Positions 26,200 to 35,458 are shown, numbered from the stretch's first letter. The stretch: 64,000 bases of DNA from Niveibacterium microcysteis (GCF_017161445.1 NZ_CP071060.1:2418001-2482000); one strand, 5' to 3'. A program made the numbers and translations. Notes: generated by a model not told the origin, from the sequence alone.

Positions 26200-27132
26200 T
26201 TAGTTGATGGCCGCGGTGAGCTGGGGCACCAGCTCGAACAGGTCACCCACCAAGCCGTAGTCCGCAACCTGGAAGATCGGGGCGTCCGGATCCTTGTTGA
26301 TCGCGACGATCACCTTGGAATCCTTCATGCCGGCGAGGTGCTGGATCGCGCCCGAGATGCCGATGGCCAGATAGAGCTGCGGCGCGACAACCTTGCCGGT
26401 CTGGCCGACCTGGTAGTCATTCGGCACATAACCGGCGTCCACCGCGGCGCGAGAGGCGCCCATAGCAGCGCCAAGCTTGTCTGCAAGCGGCTCCAGCACG
26501 GCGTGGTAGTTCTCGCCGCTGCCAAGGCCGCGGCCACCCGAAACGATGATCTTCGCCGCACCAAGTTCCGGCCGCGCGCTAACCGTAAGCTCGCGCCCCA
26601 CCAGCTTCGCGACGCCGAGATCCGCACCGGCCGCAATCGCCTCGATCGGCGCCGAAGCGCCAGTCGCAGCGGCGTCGAACGCCGCTGTCCGCACCGTGAT
26701 CACCTTGGTCGCATCACTGCTCTGTACCGTCGCCAGTGCGTTGCCGGCGTAAATCGGGCGAACGAAGGTGTCGGCCGATTCCACCGCTATGATGTCCGAT
26801 ATCTGGGCGACATCCAGCAGTGCTGCGACGCGTGGCATGAAGTTCTTGCCGAAGGTCGTAGCCGGTGCCAGTACATGGCTGCGCCCCTCAGCCTGCGCGA
26901 CGACCAGCGCAGCGAGGTTCTCGGCGAGCTGATCCGCATAGTGTGGCGCATCGGCAAGCAATACCTTGCTCACGCCGGCCACCTGCGAGGCCGCTTGCGC
27001 GGCGGCGCCGGCGTTGTGCCCGGCCACGAGCACATGGATATCGCCACCGATTGCGGCAGCCGCCGTGATCGTGTTGAGCGTGGAAGCCTTGAGCGAAGCG
27101 TTGTCGTGTTCTGCAATTACCAGGATCGTCAT
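26200..27132 (-). CDS. etfA: Electron transfer flavoprotein alpha subunit
   Basis: EtfA carries FAD and passes electrons from acyl-CoA dehydrogenases to ETF:quinone oxidoreductase. The 310-residue protein has an N-terminal Rossmann domain ([13 protein letters not shown]) and the C-terminal FAD domain with the ETF-alpha signature region: [45 protein letters not shown] and [23 protein letters not shown] 27132 lies 11 bases after etfB. It is encoded with its beta subunit and an acyl-CoA dehydrogenase, so all three probably form one electron chain. Confidence 0.96.
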   Translation of the reverse strand: MTILVIAEHDNASLKASTLNTITAAAAIGGDIHVLVAGHNAGAAAQAASQVAGVSKVLLADAPHYADQLAENLAALVVAQAEGRSHVLAPATTFGKNFMPRVAALLDVAQISDIIAVESADTFVRPIYAGNALATVQSSDATKVITVRTAAFDAAATGASAPIEAIAAGADLGVAKLVGRELTVSARPELGAAKIIVSGGRGLGSGENYHAVLEPLADKLGAAMGASRAAVDAGYVPNDYQVGQTGKVVAPQLYLAIGISGAIQHLAGMKDSKVIVAINKDPDAPIFQVADYGLVGDLFELVPQLTAAIN

Positions 27133-27143
27133 GCTCGGGCTCC

Positions 27144-27893
27144 TCACAGTACCTTGGCTTCGTTCTTCAGCTTGGCGACCAGTTCCTGCACATCGGCCAC
27201 CTTCACACCGCTCGCGCGCTTCGGCGGTTCTGCCACCTTCAACGTCTTGAGGCGCGGCGCCGGGTCGACGCCCAGATCAGCCGGCTTCAGCGTATCGAGC
27301 GGTTTCTTTTTGGCCTTCATGATGTTCGGCAGCGTCGCGTAGCGCGGTTCGTTCAGGCGCAGATCAGTCGTCACGATTGCCGGCAGCGCAATTTCAACGG
27401 TCTCCAGACCGCCGTCGATTTCGCGCATCACCACTGCGCGGCCATCAGTGATCTGTACTTTCGATGCGAAGGTGGCTTGCGGCCAGCCAAGCAGCGCGGC
27501 GAGCATCTGCCCGACCTGGTTCGCATCGTCATCGATCGCCTGCTTGCCGAGGATGACCAGCTGCGGCTGTTCGCGCTCAACAACAGCCTTAAGGAGTTTG
27601 GCAACCGCGAGGGGTTGGAGTTCGACGTCACTTTCGACGAGAATCGCGCGGTCGACACCAATCGCCATCGCCGTGCGCAGGGTTTCCTGGCTCGCGGCGG
27701 TGCCGCACGACACGGCCACGGTTTCGGTTGCGATGCCACCTTCGCGCAAGCGAACGGCTTCCTCGACTGCTATCTCGTCGAACGGGTTCATCGACATCTT
27801 GACGTTGGCGAGTTCAACGCCGGTGCCGTCGGATTTGACGCGCACCTTGACGTTGTAATCAACGACTCGCTTCACCGGAACAAGGATCTTCAA
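27144..27893 (-). CDS. etfB: Electron transfer flavoprotein beta subunit
   Basis: This is the AMP-binding beta subunit of ETF, 249 residues, exactly the usual length. It begins (M)[18 protein letters not shown] and includes the ETF-beta signature stretch [20 protein letters not shown]. The start codon is TTG at 27893, supported by the ribosome site AAGGAG 6 bases upstream and by alignment; no ATG lies nearby in frame. It is the first gene of the operon, downstream of the two TetR-type palindromes. Confidence 0.95.
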   Translation of the reverse strand: MKILVPVKRVVDYNVKVRVKSDGTGVELANVKMSMNPFDEIAVEEAVRLREGGIATETVAVSCGTAASQETLRTAMAIGVDRAILVESDVELQPLAVAKLLKAVVEREQPQLVILGKQAIDDDANQVGQMLAALLGWPQATFASKVQITDGRAVVMREIDGGLETVEIALPAIVTTDLRLNEPRYATLPNIMKAKKKPLDTLKPADLGVDPAPRLKTLKVAEPPKRASGVKVADVQELVAKLKNEAKVL

Positions 27894-28003
27894 CTCAATC
27901 TCCTTCAATCGGATGCGGGATTGGCGCCAGCGGCGCAAAGCACGTCATTATCGCGCCTCCCGGCCAGAACATTGACAGTGTCGGTCTTGGGCCGGACAAT
28001 CAC

Positions 28004-28043
28004 CCATACGTTCGCGTATGGTTAGCCATACGGTAACGTATGG
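28004..28043. promoter_or_regulatory. Tandem TetR operators between etfB and tetR
   Basis: Two identical palindromes, each CCATACG-N4-CGTATGG, occupy 28004-28021 and 28026-28043. They are separated by TTAG, so their centres are 22 bases apart, or two helical turns. They sit in the divergent promoter region, 28 bases upstream of the tetR start. The arrangement is typical of a TetR repressor binding as two dimers to control itself and the etfB operon. Confidence 0.8.
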
Positions 28044-28070
28044 CCTTTCCCCCTGTCAATCGCGAAAGCA

Positions 28071-28676
28071 ATGGAAAAGACACCCCCGAAATCGCGCGCC
28101 TCGGCCGCCACCCGCCCTCCACTTGACCGCAAGGCGTGGATCCAAGCCGCAACCGATGCGCTCGCCGAGGAAGGCCTCGCAGGTTTGCGCGTTGAAGTGC
28201 TCGCCAAACGCTGTGGCGTCACCAAGGGCAGCTTCTATTGGCACTTCCGCGATCGGCAGGAGTTGCTCGACGAAGTGCTGAACCTCTGGAAGGAGGGCCG
28301 CATCCGCGACGTCAGCAAGCAGGCGCGTGGCGAACCAGGCAAACCCTTGGAACAACTCGTGCGCGTGATCGACGTCTATTCCTCGTCGCGCAACCGCCGA
28401 GGCATCCAGATCGAACTGGCGGTACGCGACTGGGCGCGTCGCGATCCGAAGGCCGCCAAGGCCGTTGAGGAAGTCGATCAATGGCGCCTCAAGCTAGGCA
28501 AGGATCTGTTCATCGCTTCGGGCATGGAGGCTCGGGAAGCCGCGAGCCGCTCACTGCTGCTTTACGCCTACTCGTTCGGCCTCAGCCTGATGATCTACGA
28601 GCACTTCGATGGCGACGTCGGCGCACTGCGCGCGCAGATAGCCGACTTCATCGCCCGCGGCGCTACGCCCGCCTGA
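28071..28676 (+). CDS. TetR-family repressor of the etf/acyl-CoA operon
   Basis: This 201-residue regulator has an N-terminal helix-turn-helix (about residues 20-66: LRVEVLAKRCGVTKGSFYWH and FRDRQELLDEVL) and a helical ligand-binding domain. TetR proteins next to etf and acyl-CoA dehydrogenase genes usually sense acyl-CoA esters. The divergent position and the tandem palindromes support control of etfB-etfA-cbiM-acd. The 3' end overlaps the convergent tatD gene by 14 bases. Confidence 0.92.
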   Translation: MEKTPPKSRASAATRPPLDRKAWIQAATDALAEEGLAGLRVEVLAKRCGVTKGSFYWHFRDRQELLDEVLNLWKEGRIRDVSKQARGEPGKPLEQLVRVIDVYSSSRNRRGIQIELAVRDWARRDPKAAKAVEEVDQWRLKLGKDLFIASGMEAREAASRSLLLYAYSFGLSLMIYEHFDGDVGALRAQIADFIARGATPA

Positions 28677-29445
28677 GGTAGCGTTCGAGACCGGGCAGCG
28701 CTTCGCAAGCGTTACGCCCGGTCTGATCGATAATCTTTTCGACCGGCTCATTGCGCAGTTCAGCCAGAACCGCGGCGTAGCGCACCAACTCTGCAGGCAG
28801 CGAAGGCCCTTGGGGGCGCCAGGCCGGCGGAATGTCAGGCCCGTCGGTTTCCAGTACGATCGATTCCAGCGGCAGTGAGGCCGCCAGCGCGCGTATGCGG
28901 GTCGATCCGCTGTAGGTCATCGCGCCGCCGAAGCCGAGCTTGAACCCGAGCTTGATGAACGTATCCGCCTGCTGCCGGCTGCCGTTGAATGCATGCGCAA
29001 TCCCGCCGCGAACGCGGATACGGCGCAAGTGCTTGAGCACATCGTCCAGCGCGCGCCGCACATGTAACAGAACCGGTAGATCGAACTCTCTCGCCATCAC
29101 CAGCTGGGCCGCATACACGGCTTGCTGGCGTTCTTGGTCCAATCCCTCGACGAAGTAGTCGAGCCCGATTTCCCCCACGGCAATCGGTCGATGATTGCCA
29201 AGCTGGGTTTTCAGTAATGCAAGCGAGTCGTCACCCACACGATCAATGTAGAGGGGATGGAATCCATAGGCCACCGCTATATCGTCGGCCTCGCTGGCCA
29301 AGCGCGACACCACAGGCAAATTGGCCGGTTCAACCGCGGGCAGTACGAATGACTGCACGCCCGCATCGCGCGCTGAGTCCATCACCGCCTGCAGCCCAGA
29401 CGCGTATTCCACCGCGTCGAGATGGATATGCGTATCGATCAGCAC
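28663..29445 (-). CDS. TatD-family metal-dependent hydrolase
   Basis: This 260-residue TIM-barrel protein has the TatD metal-site motifs in order: DTHIHLD near the N-terminus, VGEIGLDYF near residue 90, LPVLLHVRRA, GGIAHAFNGS and VLETDGPDIPP. TatD-like enzymes are DNases or D-aminoacyl-tRNA deacylases; which one is not settled by sequence. The start lies 7 bases after the enoyl-CoA hydratase gene, so it is carried in a fatty-acid operon, a placement with no obvious functional link. Confidence 0.92.
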   Translation of the reverse strand: MLIDTHIHLDAVEYASGLQAVMDSARDAGVQSFVLPAVEPANLPVVSRLASEADDIAVAYGFHPLYIDRVGDDSLALLKTQLGNHRPIAVGEIGLDYFVEGLDQERQQAVYAAQLVMAREFDLPVLLHVRRALDDVLKHLRRIRVRGGIAHAFNGSRQQADTFIKLGFKLGFGGAMTYSGSTRIRALAASLPLESIVLETDGPDIPPAWRPQGPSLPAELVRYAAVLAELRNEPVEKIIDQTGRNACEALPGLERYLRRA

Positions 29446-29452
29446 GCGGTGC

Positions 29453-30241
29453 TCAGCGCCCCTGCCAAACGGGCGGCCGCTTCGCGATAAAGGCGTCGAT
29501 GCCTTCGGCGGCGTCCTCGGCCATCATGTTGCAGGCCATTGTCTCGCCAGCGACCTGGTAGGCCGCTTCGATGCCCATTTCCAGCTGGCGGTAGAACAAG
29601 CGTTTGCCGATGGCGATCGCGTGGGGGCTCTTCGCGCAGATCGACTGGGCGAGTCGCGCAATTTCCTGATCCAGCGCATCCGCGGGTACGGCACGATTGA
29701 TCAACCCAGCCTGGCTCGCGGCTGCGGCATCGATGAAGTCGCCGGTCACCAGCATCTCGAACGCACGCTTGCGACCGACATTGCGCGAGAGCCCAACCGC
29801 CGGCGTGCTGCAGAACAAACCCACGTTGATGCCGGACACCGCAAAGCGGGCCGTATCCGCCGCAACCGCAAGGTCGCACATCGATACCAGCTGACAGCCG
29901 GCTGCGGTGGCAATGCCGTGCACGCGCGCAATGACCGGCTGAGGCAAAGCCAGCAAGCTCGTCATCAACTTGCCGCAGCGGGAGAACAGCGCCTGCTGGA
30001 AAGCCTTGCTCGGGTTGGCGCGCATTTCCTTGAGGTCGTGCCCAGCGCAAAACGCCTTGCCGGCCGCCGCCAACACGACAACGCGGATCGCGCGGTCTTC
30101 GGCAACCGCTTTTAGCGCGTCGGCCAGCGCTCCGATCATTGCCGATGACAGCGCGTTGTATTGGCCAGGCCGATTGAGGGTCAGCGTTGCGACGCCAGCT
30201 TCGTCCTGGCGCAGAACATAGGCTTCGGATTCAGTACTCAT
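29453..30241 (-). CDS. Enoyl-CoA hydratase/isomerase-family protein
   Basis: This 262-residue crotonase-fold protein has the CoA-binding oxyanion loop FCAGHDLKEMRA and the second oxyanion motif ATAAGCQLVSMCDLAVAAD. The two catalytic Glu positions of classical hydratases are not clearly present: the loop reads SGINVGLFCSTPAVGLSRNVG. It may therefore be an isomerase or another crotonase activity. It resembles human ECHDC3-like members. The gene lies between an acyl-CoA synthetase and tatD, supporting a role in acyl-CoA turnover. Confidence 0.88.
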   Translation of the reverse strand: MSTESEAYVLRQDEAGVATLTLNRPGQYNALSSAMIGALADALKAVAEDRAIRVVVLAAAGKAFCAGHDLKEMRANPSKAFQQALFSRCGKLMTSLLALPQPVIARVHGIATAAGCQLVSMCDLAVAADTARFAVSGINVGLFCSTPAVGLSRNVGRKRAFEMLVTGDFIDAAAASQAGLINRAVPADALDQEIARLAQSICAKSPHAIAIGKRLFYRQLEMGIEAAYQVAGETMACNMMAEDAAEGIDAFIAKRPPVWQGR

Positions 30242-30290
30242 CGATCCATCCTCAAGACAGTCTTGCCAACGCTGGCGGAGATCGGCCGAA

Positions 30291-30316
30291 AGCGCTGTCT
30301 GTTCAGTGACAGCGCT
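30291..30316 (-). repeat. Inverted repeat between acyl-CoA synthetase and enoyl-CoA hydratase genes
   Basis: Perfect 9-base arms AGCGCTGTC and GACAGCGCT flank an 8-base loop, inside the 81-base gap between the two genes. It lacks a T-run, so it is more likely an mRNA-stabilising or attenuating hairpin than a full terminator. Confidence 0.55.
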
Positions 30317-30322
30317 GCGCCG

Positions 30323-31972
30323 TCATTCGATCGCATCCGTCGATTTGGCGCGTTGCCGCAGCACGTACTTCTGGATCTTGCCGGTCGAGGTCTTCGGCAG
30401 TTCGCCAAAGATGATGCGTTTCGGGGCTTTGAAACGCGCCATGCGTTCTCGACAGAAGTCGATCAACGTCGCCTCGTCGACCCGCGCATCCTCGCGCAGC
30501 TCCACAAAGGCGCACGGCACCTCGCCCCATTTGTCATCGGGCACGGCCACCACAGCAGCGGCCATCACCGCCGGGTGCTTGTAGAGCACATCCTCCACCT
30601 CGATTGACGAGATGTTCTCGCCACCTGAAATGATGATGTCCTTCGAGCGATCCTTGATCTTCACGTAGCCATCGGGCTGCATCACGGCAAGATCGCCGGT
30701 GTGATACCAGCCACCGTGGAATGCCTCTTCCGTCGCCTTTGGATTGCGCAGGTAACCCTTCATGACGAGGTTGCCGCGAAACATGATTTCACCCATCGTC
30801 TCGCCATCGCGCGGCACGGGCGTCATGGTCAACGGATCGATCACCTCGATTGCCTCCTGAGCGTGATAGCGCACACCTTGGCGACCGTTCAGGCGCACCT
30901 GCTCATCCAGTGGCAGATCGGCCCATTCGGTGTGCTTGGCGCAGACCGATGCCGGGCCATAGGTCTCGGTCAGACCATACACATGAGTGACATCGAAACC
31001 GATCCGCGCCATGCCTTCAATCACTGCCGCCGGCGGTGGCGCCGCTGCGACAAGCCCCGCCACCGGGTGATCGATACCGTCACGCCAGCTTGCGGGTGCG
31101 TTCGCCAGCATCGAATGAACGATCGGTGCGCCGCAGTAGTGGGTCACGCGCTCCTGGCGAATCGCATCGAAGATCAACCTGGCGTCGACGCGGCGCAGGC
31201 ACACATTTGTTCCGCAATTGGCGGCCATGGTCCACGCGAAGCACCAGCCATTGCAGTGGAACATCGGCAGCGTCCAAAGATAGACCGACTGCGGCGGCAT
31301 ACCCCAGGAGACAATGTTCGACATGGCATTCAGATAAGCGCCGCGGTGGTGATACACCACGCCTTTCGGATTGCCAGTGGTGCCCGAGGTGTAGTTCAAG
31401 GAGATTGCATCCCACTCGTCCTCGGGATAGACCAAGGGTTCGCCCGCGGCGCCTTCAGCAAGGAGGCTCTCATAGTCCAGGCTGCCGATCGCCTCGCCAA
31501 TACCCTGGTACTCGCTGTCGAGCACATCGATGACGAGCAGCTCAGGGCGATTCGCCAGCCGGACGGCCTCACGCACGGTCGCCGAGTATTCGCGGTCGGT
31601 GAGCAGCACGCGCGCCTCGGCATGGTTCAGGATGAACGCGATCGCTTCGGCATCAAGGCGAGTGTTGATGGTGTTGAGCACCGCACCGGCACCCGGCACG
31701 CCGAAGTGGCACTCGTACATCTCGGGCGTGTTGTTGAGGACTACCGCGACGGTGTCGCTCTTGCCGATCCCGCGGCGGCGCAGCGCGGAAGCCAGCCGGC
31801 GTGCCCGTGCTTGGGTCTCTGCCCAGCTGTAGCGGCGTTTGCCGTGCACCACCGCGACGCGATCCGGATAGATCGACGCAGCGCGTTCAAGAAAGGTCAG
31901 CGGCGTGAGTGCAACATGATTTGCCGCGCATTGATCGAGCCCGCTCGCGTACGGGCTGCCAGGTCGTTCCAT
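30323..31972 (-). CDS. AMP-dependent acyl-CoA synthetase
   Basis: This enzyme activates a fatty or aryl acid to its CoA thioester through an acyl-adenylate. It is a 549-residue member of the ANL superfamily. Motifs are the phosphate loop YTSGTTGNPKGVVYHHRG, the aromatic-rich LWTLPMFHCNGW, GLTETYGPA, the hinge/ATP-binding YHTGDLAV, and the C-terminal Lys in KTSTGKIQKY. The sequence is closest in style to the medium-chain/DmdB-like group. It is the first gene of an operon with enoyl-CoA hydratase and tatD. Substrate chain length cannot be fixed. Confidence 0.92.
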   Translation of the reverse strand: MERPGSPYASGLDQCAANHVALTPLTFLERAASIYPDRVAVVHGKRRYSWAETQARARRLASALRRRGIGKSDTVAVVLNNTPEMYECHFGVPGAGAVLNTINTRLDAEAIAFILNHAEARVLLTDREYSATVREAVRLANRPELLVIDVLDSEYQGIGEAIGSLDYESLLAEGAAGEPLVYPEDEWDAISLNYTSGTTGNPKGVVYHHRGAYLNAMSNIVSWGMPPQSVYLWTLPMFHCNGWCFAWTMAANCGTNVCLRRVDARLIFDAIRQERVTHYCGAPIVHSMLANAPASWRDGIDHPVAGLVAAAPPPAAVIEGMARIGFDVTHVYGLTETYGPASVCAKHTEWADLPLDEQVRLNGRQGVRYHAQEAIEVIDPLTMTPVPRDGETMGEIMFRGNLVMKGYLRNPKATEEAFHGGWYHTGDLAVMQPDGYVKIKDRSKDIIISGGENISSIEVEDVLYKHPAVMAAAVVAVPDDKWGEVPCAFVELREDARVDEATLIDFCRERMARFKAPKRIIFGELPKTSTGKIQKYVLRQRAKSTDAIE

Positions 31973-32023
31973 GAATCCCCCCGGATCTGATCGCTCCTCC
32001 CCCGAAGACGCGATCGTGTTTGA

Positions 32024-32626
32024 CTATCCTGCCGTGCAGCGCCTCGCATCCTGTGTGGCGAGCCACCGCGCCGCCTGTCTGCCGACCATCTCGCTTGCAC
32101 CGCGCAGGGCTTGCGCCCCTCCGCTTGCATCTGCACTCGGCGCGGCCAGGCGTGCCTCAAACGGCGTTTGCGCAAGCACTTCGTCGGCCCGCTCACCGAT
32201 CAGCAAGAAGCTGCCGGCGATATAACCCGCGCTGCTGCCATCACGCGCGAACACCTGCACGAACTCGTCGAGCCGAAGCGTCAGCTTGCAGCGTGACGGT
32301 TGTGTCGGCCCGCTCAACATGCGCGACACCACGCCCTCAAGCAGCTGTGCCGGTGTCGCCGACCACCGATTGTCAGCATAGTTGAGGCGCCGCGTGGTTT
32401 GGTCTTCGGCATAGCGGTATTGCATCGCAAGGCCGCCCAGCGCAGCGTTGCCCAGCACTTCCACGCGGCGCAATGGCAGCGGACTCGGCGCGCTACCGGC
32501 AAGGACCGGCAACCCAAGGTCGTGAACAGCGGACGGCCCCGTCTCAGCCGGCAGCGATGTGCAGGCAGCAAGGGCCAGTACGGGAAATACGAAGCCGAGG
32601 AACTTGCGCATGGTCAGTATCTTCAT
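32024..32626 (-). CDS. ABC transport auxiliary lipoprotein (PqiC-like)
   Basis: This 200-residue lipoprotein has a signal peptide ending in a lipobox (LALAAC, Cys22). The rest resembles the PqiC/DUF330 outer-membrane lipoproteins found with MlaEFD-type lipid ABC transporters. It contains LPLRRVEVLGNAAL and the segment MQYRYAEDQTTRRLNYADNRWSA. The start overlaps the mlaD-like stop by 4 bases (ATGA). It is the last gene of the cassette and would dock the MlaD-type bridge to the outer membrane. Confidence 0.85.
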   Translation of the reverse strand: MKILTMRKFLGFVFPVLALAACTSLPAETGPSAVHDLGLPVLAGSAPSPLPLRRVEVLGNAALGGLAMQYRYAEDQTTRRLNYADNRWSATPAQLLEGVVSRMLSGPTQPSRCKLTLRLDEFVQVFARDGSSAGYIAGSFLLIGERADEVLAQTPFEARLAAPSADASGGAQALRGASEMVGRQAARWLATQDARRCTAG

Positions 32627-33567
32627 GGTCTTGCGGGCGGGCTGTAGCCGCGTTCGCCCGGGCCCGGCGTCGGGTGCGGGCGTCCGAACACGATGGACTG
32701 CGGATTGCGCTCCAGCGTGTTGATCAGTGCGGACAGTTCGCCGCTCGTGCGACGCAGGTCATCCAGCGTCTGGCCCAACTGGCCGCCGCCGTCAGCGATC
32801 AACCGGGTCTGCACGTCGCTGCCGAGCGCCTCCCAGCGTGAGGTCAGGCTCTGCAGGCCACTCAAGGTGGTGCGCAAGGTCGCCATCGTTTGCGGCAGCT
32901 CGCCCGTTGTGCGCTCCAGATTGCCAAGCGTGCGGTCGAGCTTATCCGAGTCGAAGCGCGCGACGACGTTGTCGGCGTGCTCAACGAGTTGCGGCACTTT
33001 GGCGAGCGCCTCGTCGAGATGCTTGGTTGTCGCCGCGATGTTGGCGAGACTTTGCTTCAGGTTCCCGCGATTGGTGTCATCCAGCACCAGGGTCAGCCGG
33101 TCCGCGACATCGCGGATACGGTTCAAGGCGTTGATCGCCGCTTCCACGGTGTTGGTGTTCGACGGATCGAGTGCAATGCGCGGCAATTCACCCGGCGGCG
33201 CCTCCAAGGGGCGCGGGTCGCTGCCGTCGTCTTCAAGCTGGACGTAGATGAAGCCGGTGAGCCCCTGCGTCGCCAATCGCGCGCGGGTTGCATGGGACAA
33301 CTGCAGGCTGGCGTCGAGCCGCAGGCGGATCAGGATCCGGCGAGGCGTTGAAGGGTCAAGATCAATATCCGTCACGCGCCCCGCACGAATGCCGCGAAAG
33401 CGCACTGCCGCTTGCTCGTTGAGGCTGCCGACGCTGCCATCCGTGTAGAGATACACGTCGTAAGTGCGTTCGGTGCGGCCGGCAAACCACCAGAAGGCAG
33501 TCGCGGTAGCGAGGCCCAGGATGATCGTGAACAGCCCGACCGCCAGCGCATAGGCGCGGTTTTCCAT
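32623..33567 (-). CDS. MlaD-family (MCE domain) substrate-binding protein
   Basis: This 314-residue periplasmic protein is anchored by an N-terminal helix (YALAVGLFTIILGLATATAF). One MCE domain follows (about 38-125, with FRGIRAGRVTDIDLDP and LTGFIYVQLE), then a long helical, coiled-coil-prone C-terminus. MCE proteins form hexameric rings or tubes that pass phospholipids between membranes. The short Gly/Pro tail ends in the overlap with the lipoprotein gene. It is the third gene of the mlaE-mlaF-mlaD-lipoprotein cassette. Confidence 0.9.
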   Translation of the reverse strand: MENRAYALAVGLFTIILGLATATAFWWFAGRTERTYDVYLYTDGSVGSLNEQAAVRFRGIRAGRVTDIDLDPSTPRRILIRLRLDASLQLSHATRARLATQGLTGFIYVQLEDDGSDPRPLEAPPGELPRIALDPSNTNTVEAAINALNRIRDVADRLTLVLDDTNRGNLKQSLANIAATTKHLDEALAKVPQLVEHADNVVARFDSDKLDRTLGNLERTTGELPQTMATLRTTLSGLQSLTSRWEALGSDVQTRLIADGGGQLGQTLDDLRRTSGELSALINTLERNPQSIVFGRPHPTPGPGERGYSPPARP

Positions 33568-34346
33568 CAGTCAGTACCCTTGCCGCGGCGCAAGGCATGC
33601 ATGCTGCGCTCGCTGAGGAAGAAGCGTTGGATGAACGGATGATCGACTTGCACCACCTCGTCCAGCGACCCGGTGGCGAGTATACGTCCCTCGGCCAGCA
33701 CGGCCAGTCGATTGGCGAGTGCAGCAAGGGTATCCAGATCGTGCGTAACGAAAACAACAGTCAGGTTGAGCGCCTGATGCAGCGTGCGGATCAGTGTGAC
33801 GAAGGCCGCTGAGCGATCCGGATCGAGGCCGGCGGTCGGCTCGTCGAGCAACAGCAACTCAGGGTCAAGCGCCAAGGCACGCGCCAGGGCGATGCGTTTG
33901 ATCATGCCGCCAGAGAGTTCCGCGGGCATCCGCCAGGCCGCATCGCGGTCGATCTCGACCATGCCCAGCTTGGTGAACACCAGGTCACGGATCTCCGACT
34001 CGGGCAGGCAGCGCATCTCACGCAGCGGGAACGCGATGTTGTCGAACACGTTCAACGCTGAGAACAGTGCGCCATGCTGGAACAGCATGCCGAACCGGCG
34101 CCGCCGCGCGGCAAGTTCATCGCGGTCCCCGTCGTGCAAGGATTCGCCGAACAGCTTGATCTCGCCCTCGGTCGGGGCCAGCAGGCCGACAATCTGGCGC
34201 AGCATGGTGGTCTTGCCGCTGCCGGAGCCGCCAACCAAGGCCAGTAATTCCCCGCGCTGTACGGTGAGGTCGACGCCACGCAGCACCCAGTGACGGCCGA
34301 ACCGCGTTCCGATGCCGCAGAGTTCAACAGGCGGTGCGCTGATCAT
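33567..34346 (-). CDS. Lipid ABC transporter ATP-binding protein (MlaF-like)
   Basis: This 259-residue ABC ATPase has Walker A GGSGSGKTTM, Q-loop MLFQHGALF, signature ELSGGMIKRIALARAL, Walker B LLLLDEPTAGLDPD and H-loop VTHDLDTL. The SGGM signature variant is typical of Mla/Mce-linked ATPases. ATG 34346 overlaps the permease stop (ATGA), and its own stop overlaps the MlaD start by one base, so translation is coupled throughout. It powers phospholipid transfer. Confidence 0.93.
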   Translation of the reverse strand: MISAPPVELCGIGTRFGRHWVLRGVDLTVQRGELLALVGGSGSGKTTMLRQIVGLLAPTEGEIKLFGESLHDGDRDELAARRRRFGMLFQHGALFSALNVFDNIAFPLREMRCLPESEIRDLVFTKLGMVEIDRDAAWRMPAELSGGMIKRIALARALALDPELLLLDEPTAGLDPDRSAAFVTLIRTLHQALNLTVVFVTHDLDTLAALANRLAVLAEGRILATGSLDEVVQVDHPFIQRFFLSERSMHALRRGKGTD

Positions 34347-35458
34347 CCGCGCCCCAGCCCAACGTTGCGCGTGGCCAACGCGAACACCGCATCGAGCAGG
34401 ATCACCAGTGTGATCGCCGCCACAACCGATCGCGTCGTATTGCCAGAAAGGCTCTCGGTGTTCGGTTCGACGCGCAGCCCGAAGTGGCAAGCCACCAGGG
34501 CGATCGTCATGCCGAACACGACGCCCTTGGAAATGGCGATCCAAAGGTTCGGCAGCGGAACCGCGCGCGGCAGGTTCGCGATGAAGAACTGGAAGTCCAA
34601 GCCAAGCTCGAAATAGGCCGCAATCATGCCGCCGGCCAGCGCGATCGCGCAGGTCCATGCCACCAGCAGCGGCATCGCAACGCCCAGCGCGACGACCTTC
34701 GGGAACACCAGACGCAGGTGACGCGGTACGCCCATGGTCGCCAGCGCGTCGATTTCCTCCGTCACCCGCATGGTGCCGAGCTGGGCGGTCATCGCCGAAC
34801 CCGAGCGCCCCGCCACCAGGACCGCAACAAGCACCGGCCCGAGTTCCCGGATCACGCCGATGCCCAACACATCGACGATGAAGGCTTCGGCGCCAAAGCG
34901 CTTGAGTTGCAATGCGAACAGGTAGCTCAGCACCACGCCGATCAGGAATGCGACCAGGGCAGTCACCGGCATCGCTCGTACCCCAGCCTTGTGCAAGTTA
35001 GCCGAAATCTCGAGCCAGGGAATCCGTCGCGGCGTGCGCAAGACGTAGAGGCACTCGATGACCAATTGCCCCAGCAAGGCAACGAAACTCGCGAGGTGCG
35101 ACGCAAAGGTCATTGCCAGCACCCCGGTCGCCACGACCCAGGCAAGGGGATCGCGCTTTGGCCGCGCAGCGGGCGCCTCGGCAACGTGCTGATGGAGTCG
35201 TTCAAATAGGGCCTGGTACTCCGGCGGGATTGACGACGCGGCCGGGATCGCCCGTTTCCACGCTCGCCACAAGAGCAGGGCGCCGTAGGTATCCAGCGCG
35301 ACGACCTCTTGGAGATCCCAAACCGCTTCGCGTGGCGCTTTCGCGATGGCGGCCCGCAGCCCTTGCGGGGCACGCGCCAGCGTCGCCAGCGTCCAACACC
35401 CTGCGAGTCGGACCCCCTGCTCGGTCTGGGCGAGCGTCGGCTTGGCGCGCTCAGGCAT
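34343..35458 (-). CDS. Lipid ABC transporter permease (MlaE-like) with N-terminal STAS-like domain
   Basis: This 371-residue protein joins a cytoplasmic N-terminal region of about 110 residues, resembling a STAS/MlaB domain (WDLQEVVALDTYGALLLWRA), to a five-to-six-helix MlaE permease. Permease landmarks are GVVLSYLFALQLKRFGAEAF, the coupling helix region VLVAGRSGSAMTAQLGTMRV and TEEIDALATMGV. Fusion removes the need for a separate MlaB. ATG 35458 overlaps the ppx stop by 8 bases, so the cassette is transcribed with ppx. Confidence 0.92.
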   Translation of the reverse strand: MPERAKPTLAQTEQGVRLAGCWTLATLARAPQGLRAAIAKAPREAVWDLQEVVALDTYGALLLWRAWKRAIPAASSIPPEYQALFERLHQHVAEAPAARPKRDPLAWVVATGVLAMTFASHLASFVALLGQLVIECLYVLRTPRRIPWLEISANLHKAGVRAMPVTALVAFLIGVVLSYLFALQLKRFGAEAFIVDVLGIGVIRELGPVLVAVLVAGRSGSAMTAQLGTMRVTEEIDALATMGVPRHLRLVFPKVVALGVAMPLLVAWTCAIALAGGMIAAYFELGLDFQFFIANLPRAVPLPNLWIAISKGVVFGMTIALVACHFGLRVEPNTESLSGNTTRSVVAAITLVILLDAVFALATRNVGLGRG

